Translations under genes and position numbers: made by a program
From: an uncultured Lachnoanaerobaculum sp.
GTDB taxonomy: Bacteria; Bacillota; Clostridia; Lachnospirales; Lachnospiraceae
Length of the DNA: 11,694 nt
Assembly (NCBI GenBank): GCA_938041725.1
Contig: CALISX010000389.1
Location: forward strand, 1-11,694
Direction of reading: 5' to 3'
Part shown: one piece after another, positions 1 to 6,817 of the stretch
Layout of the letters: every line of letters begins with the position of its first letter
Position numbering within the stretch: the first letter of the stretch is position 1
The notes under the pieces: model-generated
What the model was told of the DNA's origin: nothing
The model's input: only the letters and a program-made list of their open reading frames with translations
The model's database searches: none

Positions 1-65
1 CATCCACATGTTTGCCGTCCGGGGACTTATACAATAAATAACATTACCCGTATTATGAGGAGCGT

Positions 66-587
66 ATGATTGAGAAGATGACTGTGGCCCAGGCCGCAAA
101 GCGAATGAAAAAATGGTCTGAAGAGGTGGATTTGCTTTTACAAAGGGAGGAGCTGGTCAGTGTATTCCATGCCGCCCTGGGAGAGGTTGTGGAGGAGGTG
201 CGTCCTCCCTATGATTACCAAAGCACCCAGGAGAAGCTGGCCCGTTTGGAGGCCGGGATCCGGGCCTTAAAGCATGCGGTAAATCTATTTAATACCACCC
301 ATTTGGTGGGAGAGAGCAAAATGACAGTGGATGAGGTGCTGGTATATTTGCCCCAGCTGGCCAGGAGAAAGGATAAGTATGCCGCCATGGCAGGCCGTTT
401 GGAGAAAAGCCGCAGTCTGGCAGCGGGGATGGGCAGCAATACTGTGATTGATTATGAATATGCCAACTATTCCATTGAACAGGCCCAGGCAGACTACAAC
501 AGAGTTTGTGAAGAGATCAGCAGCCTGCAAATGGCTTTGGATCTTTTGAATAATACAGAGATGTTGGAGGCGGATCTCCCGGAATAG
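66..587 (+). CDS. DIP1984 / septicolysin-family small protein
   Basis: A 173-residue, soluble, strongly helical protein with no signal peptide or membrane segment. It resembles the DIP1984 family (sometimes labelled septicolysin). The family traits visible are an N-terminal helix (about residues 5-40), a conserved-looking NLFNTTHLV stretch (73-81) followed by a helix with VYLPQLARRKDKYAAMAGRL, and a long C-terminal coiled-coil-like helix (about 132-163) ending in LNNT. Charged heptad-like patterns suggest coiled-coil packing. The start is the first ATG, preceded by GAGGAG three bases upstream; the next Met (residue 5) is too far from that site. No biochemical role is established that I can name with confidence, and the toxin-like family name should not be taken as a function. 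It appears to be a single gene, followed by hairpin-rich DNA. Its upstream context is cut by the window edge. Confidence 0.6.
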   Translation: MIEKMTVAQAAKRMKKWSEEVDLLLQREELVSVFHAALGEVVEEVRPPYDYQSTQEKLARLEAGIRALKHAVNLFNTTHLVGESKMTVDEVLVYLPQLARRKDKYAAMAGRLEKSRSLAAGMGSNTVIDYEYANYSIEQAQADYNRVCEEISSLQMALDLLNNTEMLEADLPE

Positions 588-616
588 ATCTTCCAGAAAA
601 CGACAGTGTATGGTCG

Positions 617-635
617 GCCCGGTGTTTTCCCGGGC
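617..635 (+). terminator. Possible weak terminator hairpin after the DIP1984-like gene
   Basis: GCCCGG (617-622) pairs with CCGGGC (630-635) across a 7-base loop, 29 bases after the stop codon. It is followed by TTTCC and, some 16 bases later, a TTTTTA run at 653. The stem is GC-rich but the U-tract is poor, so termination is plausible rather than certain. Confidence 0.45.
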
Positions 636-764
636 TTTCCATCCATAGGCCCTTTTTATTAACTGCAGGTTTAGGGTTTTATATTATGCTTTATTTTTGT
701 TTATGGATTATGGATTAAGGTATAAGGTACAGAACATCTTCACAGTACAGGTTTTGGCCTATGG

Positions 765-788
765 AAAAAACCGGCCCTTTGGGCCTGG
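765..788 (-). terminator. Intrinsic terminator of fbp
   Basis: Read on the minus strand, GGCCC-AAA-GGGCC (within 773-785, flanked by further CC/GG pairing) is followed by GG and six T residues (765-770). This is a textbook rho-independent terminator placed about 57 bases beyond the fbp stop codon. Confidence 0.8.
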
Positions 789-817
789 CAGGGTCCGGTA
801 TGGTTTGGAACCCTGCC
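787..817 (-). other. Second stem-loop just ahead of the fbp terminator
   Basis: GGCAGGGT (787-794) and ACCCTGCC (810-817) form a perfect 8-bp stem with a 15-base loop. On the fbp transcript it lies between the stop codon and the terminator hairpin and shares two bases with the base of the terminator. It may stabilise the 3' end of the mRNA. It has no U-tract directly after it on either strand. Confidence 0.55.
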
Positions 818-844
818 CTTTGTGTTTCAGGCCGCAGGCTGCCT

Positions 845-2797
845 TTAGCTGTTCATGCCTGTATATTCTTGAATATCTCCGTTGCGGTAGGCATTTAAGA
901 GCTCTTCCAGATCCTGGATCTGGCGTTTGATGGCCTTTCCCTTATCGGTTTCGCCCACCAGAACACGGTTCTCCATACGCTCCACCATGTCAATGGATGG
1001 AGTGTTTTCCTTCCCCTTTTCAAAATTTTTATGTTCCGCCAGAATCAGATGCAGTGAGTTAAAGATCAAGGTATAGCCGGCAATACCGGTTTTGGAATGA
1101 TAGGCCCTGGAGATGCCGCCGTCGATAATGAACAGCTTTCCATTGGCCTTAATGGGGGATTCTCCTTTTTTTGTTTTCACCGGCACATGGCCATTGATAA
1201 TATGTCCTGTGCGGGGATCCATCTGGAATTCTTTGAAAATCCGATCCACATATTCCTCTTTCTTGGAAAATTCATAATAGGGGTTGAACACCTCCACTTT
1301 GGCCTCCTCATCATCCAAAAAGCAGCGCTCAAAGGTGGTGATTTTATTTTTTCCAAAGAGGGGGGAATTGGGTCCGCACCACATATACCAGAAGAAATCA
1401 CTGGCATAGAGCTTCCCCTGGGGATCCGCTTGTCCATCCAGGAAATAGGCGTCCACCGCCTTTTCATTAAAATAATCCATGAGCCCTTTGCCATACAGCT
1501 CTCCATTGGGAGTTGTAAGGCTTAGAAATTCCCCGGTATCCGTCATAGGAATGCAGCCATGGTAGAGAAGATTGTTGTTTACAATCTTGTACATGGAGCC
1601 ATTGGTAAACAAAAAGTTAATATGCTTTTTTAAAAGCCTGGAGTGGGTAAAGCTGTAAATTAAGGTTTCCATCAGCTGCTGCTCCCCTGGTGTCAGAGCA
1701 TAGGGATCCTCCTTTTGAATGGAGGGGAAATTCTTATCCTTAAGCTCATAGTGCTTTCCATCAATCTCCACAGTTCCCTTGTCATAGTCAATTTTATCCA
1801 AAAGAAGTCTGTGTTCCAGATGATATTCCGGATGGCGTTTAATAAGCTGCCCTTCCATTTTCAGCATAATAATAGTGATGGCTTTGCACATTTTGGCGGC
1901 CAGCTCCGGCTTTACCCAGTCGGAAATATTTTCGTCTAAGATATGGGGCATAAAGGCTGTACAGGGATCATCTGCATAGGTACTCTCTGCATACATGGAC
2001 AGGGGACGCAGATTAATGCCATAGCCGTCCTCCAGCATATCAAAGGAATTGTAGGAGGTGGCAATGCGCAGTACACCGGCAATACAGGCGGGATTGCCGC
2101 AGGCGGCTCCCATCCACTGGGCATCGTGGTTTCCCCATTGAATATCCACATCATGAAAGCCCATAAGCTCCTCCATAATGATTTCCGGATGGGGGCCCCG
2201 GTCAAAAATATCCCCGATGATGTGGAGGGAATCCATGGTCAGATTTTGGATCAGCTCTGAAAGCGCAATGATCAGCCGGTCTCCCATATGAATATTGATA
2301 ATGGCGTCAATAATTCCGTGATGGTACATTTTCTTATCTGGATCCTTCTGATCCATGTGTAAAAGCTCATCAATAATATAGGCATGTTCCTGGGGCATTT
2401 TTTTACGCACCTTGGAACGGGTATATTTATGGGAAACCACCTTGCAAATGGTTAGCAGCCGGTTGATGGTGATTTTTTGCCAGCCCTTGGTGTCCCTTTC
2501 CTTCAACTGCAGATCCGGCAGAATTTCCTTGGGATAGTAAATCAGATTGGCCAGGCAAAGCTGCTCCTCTTCGGAAAGGAGATGACCGAAGGTTTCATGG
2601 ATCTTGGCCCGGATCATGCCCGAGGAGCTTCGCATCAGGTAAATAAAGGCCTCACTCTCTCCATGAAGGTCGGAAAAAAAATACTCCGTACCCTTTGGAA
2701 GGCGGCAGATGGCCCGCAGATTAATGATTTCCGAACCTGCTGCGGTGGCGGTAGGGAACTGCCTGGCAAGCAGGCGAAGATAATCCATGTCTCTCAT
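845..2797 (-). CDS. fbp: Fructose-1,6-bisphosphatase class III
   Basis: Hydrolyses fructose 1,6-bisphosphate to fructose 6-phosphate plus phosphate in gluconeogenesis, in the cytoplasm. The 650-residue length is normal for the class III (Firmicutes) enzyme. The calcineurin-like metallophosphatase signature is complete: SDLHGE (42-47), GDIFDRG (195-201), GNHD (222-225), LYHGCIP (411-417) and NGHVPV (535-540) with IIDGG (557-561). These supply the Asp, His and Asn ligands of the binuclear metal centre. The start ATG has AAGGAGG four bases upstream. The gene stands alone, with its own candidate promoter (2885-2913) and a strong terminator (765-788). It is not in the sugar cluster downstream, although its reaction opposes a phosphofructokinase. 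Family known; assignment from the motifs is firm. Confidence 0.95.
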   Translation of the reverse strand: MRDMDYLRLLARQFPTATAAGSEIINLRAICRLPKGTEYFFSDLHGESEAFIYLMRSSSGMIRAKIHETFGHLLSEEEQLCLANLIYYPKEILPDLQLKERDTKGWQKITINRLLTICKVVSHKYTRSKVRKKMPQEHAYIIDELLHMDQKDPDKKMYHHGIIDAIINIHMGDRLIIALSELIQNLTMDSLHIIGDIFDRGPHPEIIMEELMGFHDVDIQWGNHDAQWMGAACGNPACIAGVLRIATSYNSFDMLEDGYGINLRPLSMYAESTYADDPCTAFMPHILDENISDWVKPELAAKMCKAITIIMLKMEGQLIKRHPEYHLEHRLLLDKIDYDKGTVEIDGKHYELKDKNFPSIQKEDPYALTPGEQQLMETLIYSFTHSRLLKKHINFLFTNGSMYKIVNNNLLYHGCIPMTDTGEFLSLTTPNGELYGKGLMDYFNEKAVDAYFLDGQADPQGKLYASDFFWYMWCGPNSPLFGKNKITTFERCFLDDEEAKVEVFNPYYEFSKKEEYVDRIFKEFQMDPRTGHIINGHVPVKTKKGESPIKANGKLFIIDGGISRAYHSKTGIAGYTLIFNSLHLILAEHKNFEKGKENTPSIDMVERMENRVLVGETDKGKAIKRQIQDLEELLNAYRNGDIQEYTGMNS

Positions 2798-2884
2798 TTT
2801 TCCTCCTTATGTACTTTGAACAGTCCTTCAGAGAAAACCGGCTGTCCTGCGTACAGAATAAATCATTCATAAAATTTCACTTCT

Positions 2885-2913
2885 ATTATCCGGGATATAG
2901 GGAAAAATGTAAA
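2885..2913 (-). promoter_or_regulatory. Candidate promoter of fbp
   Basis: On the minus strand, TTTACA (2913-2908) is followed after exactly 17 bases by GATAAT (2890-2885), a near-consensus sigma-A promoter. It would give a leader of about 80 bases before the fbp ATG. Confidence 0.55.
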
Positions 2914-2964
2914 CCAAAGATCATAAAATGTAAGATTTAATATAAAACCTAATAATATTTTACC

Positions 2965-2993
2965 TTGAATTAAGGAATAAATCAGGGTAGTAT
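2965..2993 (+). promoter_or_regulatory. Candidate promoter of the DUF4300 lipoprotein gene
   Basis: TTGAAT (2965-2970), a 17-base spacer, then TAGTAT (2988-2993), running into TATATA. The leader to the ATG at 3099 would be about 100 bases. The 301-base region 2798-3098 therefore seems to hold two divergent promoters in AT-rich DNA. I saw no further gene or known riboswitch there. Confidence 0.45.
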
Positions 2994-3098
2994 ATAGAAG
3001 GTACGCATGAAAACCGCTGTAGAATATTGGTTATCTTTATGGATTTGCCATTTTCTTCAGGTAAAAGAAAGATGCATGTAAGAAAGGAAAGAACATAG

Positions 3099-3968
3099 AT
3101 GAAAATATTGCGCTCCATACCGCTGCTGGCGGTTGTTTTGTTATTGGCTGCAGGCTGCCGCCGGGAGGCCCCTGCTCCAAAGCTCACCTATTCTAATTTG
3201 CTGGATCAAAAAACCCAGGGAGAGGTGGGGGAAGAGCTTTTGCAAGCAGGGGTAAGCCAGGAGGCCCTCCAGGCTTATTTTGAAAATGTGGATTATTTTA
3301 ATCAGACCATCCATCAGAAGGATTTGGTGCAGGAGGGCTTTAAAACCATTGATACCTGGATTCCCCAGTACGATGAAGGAACCATGGCGGATGTATGGAA
3401 CAGCAAGCATCCCGATTTTATTGGAATCAACTGCCGTGTCAGCGCCTTTTCCATCCTGAAGGATTTTGTCAAAGTAGAGCATACTGACAATATACAGGAC
3501 GACTACTTAACCTTTGATAAGGAGGCTCTGGAAAAGGGACCCTGCCCCTTGTTTTACGGGGAGGACACCCGGTCTTTTCTGAGTCTGTTTTCCCAGATCC
3601 CTGCGGCTAAGTCCAACCAGGTCCCGGACCAGGTGGCCCAGATTCAAAAAGCCTGGGAAGAGAAGGGGGTACATTTTCAAGAAGGGCACCTTTCCCTGAT
3701 CAGTGTGTTTTTCCATTCCCAAATCGGGGAAGAGGATATTTTGTTTCCCGGGCATGTGGGTGTGCTGCTTACCAGAGAGGGGGGAGACCTGATGCTGCTT
3801 GAAAAGCTGGCCTTCCAAAAGCCCTATCAGGCAGTGCTTTTTGAAAACAGGAACCAGCTGAATGCCTATTTAATGGCCAATTATGATGTGGATGAAAACC
3901 AGTCCACCACCCCGGTGTTTATTATGGAGAACGAGAAGCTGATGGAGGGATATAAAAGGCTGCGGTAA
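3099..3968 (+). CDS. DUF4300-family lipoprotein
   Basis: A 289-residue protein with a lipoprotein signal peptide: basic start (MKILR), hydrophobic core (7-16), lipobox LAAGC (16-20). Cys20 is the likely lipidation site, so it should be tethered to the outside of the membrane. The mature part begins LTYSNLLD (29-36) and resembles DUF4300, a family of unknown function. Notable motifs are GINCRVSAF (109-117) and GHVGVLL (218-224), followed by LEKLAFQKPYQAVLF (234-248). A Cys (112) early and a His (219) in an HVG context resemble the layout of papain-like or NlpC/P60-type cysteine hydrolases, but that is inference only. The start ATG lies a few bases after an AAAGGAAAG ribosome binding site. Its TAA stop directly abuts the stop codon of the opposing rpiR-type gene. 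The family call is moderately sure; no function is known. Confidence 0.7.
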   Translation: MKILRSIPLLAVVLLLAAGCRREAPAPKLTYSNLLDQKTQGEVGEELLQAGVSQEALQAYFENVDYFNQTIHQKDLVQEGFKTIDTWIPQYDEGTMADVWNSKHPDFIGINCRVSAFSILKDFVKVEHTDNIQDDYLTFDKEALEKGPCPLFYGEDTRSFLSLFSQIPAAKSNQVPDQVAQIQKAWEEKGVHFQEGHLSLISVFFHSQIGEEDILFPGHVGVLLTREGGDLMLLEKLAFQKPYQAVLFENRNQLNAYLMANYDVDENQSTTPVFIMENEKLMEGYKRLR

Positions 3969-4817
3969 TCAAAGCTTGTATTCAGACAGCAAAAACTCCG
4001 GATCCTCCTCCAGGGAGTGGGGAAAGTCCTCGGCTGTCAGCAAAGAAAGAAGCATCTCCACCAAAATAAACTCATGCAAGTAGGAATAGCTTTTTTGAAG
4101 GGAGAAATTCCCCTGGGGCTCCCCGCAGTTTAAAGTGTAATGGGCCAGGTTGGAAACCGGAGAGGGAAGGCAGGAGGTGATGGCAATGATTTTCAGCCCT
4201 CGTTCCTTTGCCAGTTCCATCACCTGGATCACAGACTTAGAAAGGCCGGATTTACTGATGGCCACCAAAATATCCCCCTGTTCCGACAGGTTGATATGAT
4301 TGATGTAATATTCCGGAACAGGGGAATAGGTGCTGCGGATTCCCATGCGTTCCAGGCGGAACCCCATATAGCCTGTGATATGGCAGGTATTGCCTGCTGC
4401 CACCAGATGAACGGTTCTTGCATTTTTCATAAGCTCAATACTGGGCAGAAGGTCCTGGTAGGAGAGACTGGATTTTACATTTCTGGTGGCGGCTTCATAC
4501 TCATTGAAAATTTTATCAATGGCGTTGATGTCCTGGCCCGGGGCCATTCCCTGCTGCCGTCCCAGATCCCTGGACAGGGTAATGCGGAATTGATAATATC
4601 CAGTATATCCCAGGTCATGACAAAATCGGATCACAGTGGAGGCGCTGACGCCGCTGAGGGAGGCCAGGGCAAATACAGTGGAATCCACTGCAGATTGGGG
4701 GTGAGCCAGAACATAATCCGCCACCTTTTGTTCAGCAGAAAAAATCTCATGGTATTTTTCCTGAATAACCTGCAGCACCTCTTTTTGCACGATGGTATTT
4801 TTCAAGCTTTTTTTCAC
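3969..4817 (-). CDS. MurR/RpiR-family transcriptional regulator with SIS domain
   Basis: A DNA-binding regulator that senses a sugar phosphate, and the likely regulator of the sugar operon of which it is the last gene. From the GTG start it has 282 residues. The N-terminal RpiR helix-turn-helix spans about 1-80 (LASLSGVSASTVIRFCHDLGY, 51-71, is the recognition region). A SIS domain spans about 130-255, with AAGNTCH (140-146) and VAISKSGLSK (185-194) as phosphosugar-binding loops. I prefer GTG at 4817 over the in-frame ATG at 4838. AAAGGAG (4830-4824) sits six bases before the GTG, whereas the ATG has AAAGG directly against it with no spacing. Family is firm. Whether it represses or activates, and its effector (perhaps the kinase product), are inferred. 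No terminator is evident after it. Confidence 0.9.
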   Translation of the reverse strand: MKKSLKNTIVQKEVLQVIQEKYHEIFSAEQKVADYVLAHPQSAVDSTVFALASLSGVSASTVIRFCHDLGYTGYYQFRITLSRDLGRQQGMAPGQDINAIDKIFNEYEAATRNVKSSLSYQDLLPSIELMKNARTVHLVAAGNTCHITGYMGFRLERMGIRSTYSPVPEYYINHINLSEQGDILVAISKSGLSKSVIQVMELAKERGLKIIAITSCLPSPVSNLAHYTLNCGEPQGNFSLQKSYSYLHEFILVEMLLSLLTAEDFPHSLEEDPEFLLSEYKL

Positions 4818-4823
4818 AAAAAT

Positions 4824-4830
4824 CTCCTTT
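4824..4830 (-). promoter_or_regulatory. Ribosome binding site that fixes the rpiR-type start at GTG 4817
   Basis: AAAGGAG with six bases to GTG (4817-4815). The site lies inside the longer reading frame that begins with ATG at 4838, so the longer frame probably over-predicts the N-terminus by seven residues. Confidence 0.65.
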
Positions 4831-4859
4831 CGGCTCATCCTTTACAGGTTTCGAATCTA

Positions 4860-4899
4860 AGATCTCCCAATGCTCCGGGAAGGGCGCATTGGGAGATCT
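4860..4899. repeat. 14-bp perfect inverted repeat upstream of the rpiR-type gene
   Basis: AGATCTCCCAATGC (4860-4873) and GCATTGGGAGATCT (4886-4899) are perfect reverse complements around a 12-base loop. It lies in the 133-base gap between aldolase B and the regulator. Neither side is followed by a T-run, so it is not a standard terminator. It could be an mRNA-processing or stabilising stem, a U-less terminator, or an operator for the regulator itself. Confidence 0.75.
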
Positions 4900-4950
4900 C
4901 TTGGCAAAGACCCTTGGATCCGCCAAAGGCGTGCAGCCGTAGCCAGAGGA

Positions 4951-5829
4951 TTATTCTCCCTGTTTGTGGTACAGGCAGGCTTTCCCCAGAGTCTGAAAGA
5001 GCTCTAATTTGTGCCGTACCACCTTTTTCATGGCATCCATACATACCGGTTCAATCACATTGGGTTCCCGCAGGCTCCGATCTTCTAAAACCTCCCGCAT
5101 TTTCTCAAAATAGGCGGATTTTATATCAGAGGAAATATTGATTTTGCAAATGCCCAAGGCAACCGACTGAGCAATTTCCTTGTCGGGATTGTTGGAGCCT
5201 CCGTGGAGCACCAGGGGGATGTCCACCACTGCTTCAATTTCTTTTAAAATATCCAGCCTTAATTCCGGCTTCATCCCCGCAGGATACAGTCCATGACAGG
5301 TTCCTATGGCCACAGCCAGGGTATCAATGCCGGTGGCCTGGGCAAATTGTCTGGCATCCTTTGGATCGGTATAAATGATCCTGGCGGCTCCGCCTTCCAA
5401 ATCCTGGGCCTCCAGGGATCCGATGGTTCCCAGCTCTGCTTCCACAGATACGTCCACGGGATGGGCCAGTTCCACAATTTTTTTGGCACCGGCGATATTT
5501 TCTTCAAAGGGCAGATGGGCTCCGTCAAACATGACGGAAGTAAAACCATAGCGGATTGCCTGCACTATTTTTCCAAAGTCTGAACAATGATCCAGATGCA
5601 GGCAAAGGGGAAGGGGGCTTTTTTTGGCTCTTTCTAAAATTGCTCCCACCATTTCCGGGCCGATAAAGCTTAGCTCGTCGGGATGAATTTCAATAATCAC
5701 TGGAGAGCCGGTGGCTTCACATTCCTCCATTACCCCCAGAAACATGGCATAATCGCTGATATTAAAGGCAGGGATGGCAAAGTTGTGTTCTTTGGCAACG
5801 GACAGAATGTCTTTCATGTTTAACAGCAT
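4951..5829 (-). CDS. Class II (zinc) ketose-bisphosphate aldolase, copy B
   Basis: Cleaves a phosphorylated ketose to dihydroxyacetone phosphate and an aldehyde, in the FBA/KbaY/GatY family. From ATG at 5829 the protein has 292 residues, normal for the family. The zinc site is intact: HLDH (78-81, catalytic Asp80 and ligand His81), GTCHG with His179, and VLHGGS with His209. AFN (21-23) keeps the substrate-binding Asn, VEAELG (129-134) carries the conserved Glu pair, and KINISSD (229-235) corresponds to the NIDTD phosphate/carbanion motif. GAGAGG seven bases upstream selects this ATG over an in-frame TTG at 5844. It is the sixth gene of the sugar cluster, separated from aldolase A by 133 bases of structured DNA and followed by the regulator. 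Fructose-, tagatose- or another bisphosphate could be the substrate; the sequence does not decide. Confidence 0.88.
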   Translation of the reverse strand: MLLNMKDILSVAKEHNFAIPAFNISDYAMFLGVMEECEATGSPVIIEIHPDELSFIGPEMVGAILERAKKSPLPLCLHLDHCSDFGKIVQAIRYGFTSVMFDGAHLPFEENIAGAKKIVELAHPVDVSVEAELGTIGSLEAQDLEGGAARIIYTDPKDARQFAQATGIDTLAVAIGTCHGLYPAGMKPELRLDILKEIEAVVDIPLVLHGGSNNPDKEIAQSVALGICKINISSDIKSAYFEKMREVLEDRSLREPNVIEPVCMDAMKKVVRHKLELFQTLGKACLYHKQGE

Positions 5830-5836
5830 AGGTTTA

Positions 5837-5842
5837 CCTCTC
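5837..5842 (-). promoter_or_regulatory. Ribosome binding site fixing the aldolase B start
   Basis: GAGAGG lies seven bases before ATG 5829-5827. The alternative in-frame TTG (5844-5842) overlaps this site and has no ribosome binding site of its own. Confidence 0.6.
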
Positions 5843-5858
5843 AAAAATATTCAATAAA

Positions 5859-5937
5859 CCCCCATGCCGGGGGCGGCAGCACCATAGATATAAGTCTGCG
5901 CATCACTTCGCTGCGAGGCAGCTTGCGTGCCGCTGAC
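5859..5937. repeat. GC-rich structured intergenic segment between the two aldolase genes
   Basis: Several stems can be drawn: CCCCC-atgcc-GGGGG (5859-5873), GCTGC-gag-GCAGC (5910-5922), and a wider pair GCGGCA (5873-5878) with TGCCGC (5928-5933). On the minus (coding) strand the first hairpin is followed by TTTATTG, so it might act as an attenuator ahead of aldolase B. The GC-rich block 5895-5937 differs from the AT-rich gaps nearby and has the look of a dispersed intergenic repeat. That last point is inference, since only one copy is in the window. Confidence 0.45.
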
Positions 5938-5962
5938 AGGTATTTGGATCATGGGTGCTTTC

Positions 5963-6817
5963 TTAAAAATGACAAAGCACCTGCAGGCGGTTTTTCACAT
6001 AGGGCAGAAGCTTGTCCACCACATAGTCCGGCATGTGGATCACCTTCACCGGGTCAGGGTTGGCACTGTATTCTGCAGCATACTCCTCAAGAGCCTGATG
6101 ATACTTGCCCAGAAATTCCGTGCCCAGGTTGAATTTTCGTATTCCCCTGGAGAAGGCTTGTAAAAGCTGCTTATCGGGAATGCCGCTGCCTCCATGGAGC
6201 ACCAAAGGGGTAGATACAGCAGCCTGGATCTCCTCCAGCCGCTTCAGATCCAAACAGGGGGGACTTTTATATTCTCCATGGGCATTTCCAATGGAAACAG
6301 CCAGCAGATCCACCTGGGTTTCTTTGCAAAACCGGGCTGCTGCCTCCGGCTTTGTAAAAAGATCCTCTGTTTCATGGGCCTGGTCGCTGGCCAGCCCCAC
6401 ATGGCCGATTTCTCCCTCAATAACTGCCCCCAGGGGATGGAAGGCGGAAACCACCTGCTTTGTAAGGGCGATATTGGTTTCCAGATCCTGCATGGAACCA
6501 TCAAACATCATGGAGCGAAAACCGCTTTGATAGGTATGCAAAATCCCTTTATAGGAAAAATCATGATCCATATGCAGGCCGATGGGTACGGAAACCTGCT
6601 CCGCCTGGGATTTTACATCCTGAAAAAAACCCGCTTTGGTACAGGTTTTTTGGATGGAGGCATGCTCCGGGTACAGCATCACAAGGGCCGGCGTATTGGC
6701 AGCGGCGGCGGCCTCTATCACAGCCCGGCTCATAATATGATCCATACAGATAAAGGCAATAACGGATGTATTGCTTTCCTTGGCCAATTTAACAATATGA
6801 TTTACATTTTCCAGCAT
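5963..6817 (-). CDS. Class II aldolase family protein, copy A (diverged)
   Basis: A 284-residue protein of the same FBA/KbaY/GatY family as copy B, but only distantly similar to it. The metal and catalytic residues are present: HMDH (82-85; Asp84, His85), GNAHG with His180, VLHGGS with His208, VIEGEIG (132-138) and KFNLGTE (228-234). Odd points are AFICMD (21-26), where Ile23 replaces the Asn normal in this family (Asn35 of E. coli FbaA), and LYPEH (48-52) at the usual phosphate-binding Ser position. It is therefore probably metal-binding and catalytic, but perhaps on an unusual substrate. Its ATG overlaps the kinase stop codon by one base (TGATG), so translation is likely coupled. GAGGG seven bases upstream can serve as ribosome binding site. 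A non-catalytic partner role, as for GatZ/KbaZ, is less likely because the ligands are kept. Confidence 0.8.
   Translation of the reverse strand: MLENVNHIVKLAKESNTSVIAFICMDHIMSRAVIEAAAAANTPALVMLYPEHASIQKTCTKAGFFQDVKSQAEQVSVPIGLHMDHDFSYKGILHTYQSGFRSMMFDGSMQDLETNIALTKQVVSAFHPLGAVIEGEIGHVGLASDQAHETEDLFTKPEAAARFCKETQVDLLAVSIGNAHGEYKSPPCLDLKRLEEIQAAVSTPLVLHGGSGIPDKQLLQAFSRGIRKFNLGTEFLGKYHQALEEYAAEYSANPDPVKVIHMPDYVVDKLLPYVKNRLQVLCHF

Noticed and set aside
1..65. Possible promoter or end of an upstream gene before the DIP1984-like gene
   Set aside because: TACAAT at 30-35 has no -35 at proper spacing, and the stretch is too short to recognise the end of a preceding gene.
907..923. CCAGATC-ctg-GATCTGG dyad
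   Set aside because: It lies inside the coding sequence of fbp, encoding its C-terminal helix (QDLE), and is best explained by codon choice.
697..930. Small plus-strand frame spanning the fbp terminator
   Set aside because: It runs through two hairpins and into the 3' end of fbp on the opposite strand, has no convincing ribosome binding site, and its Cys/Arg-rich translation looks random.
4140..5141. Long plus-strand open frame of 333 codons across the regulator gene, the gap and the end of aldolase B
   Set aside because: It is antisense to two well-recognised genes, has no ribosome binding site, no family resemblance and low-complexity His/Gly/Gln-rich composition typical of a shadow frame.
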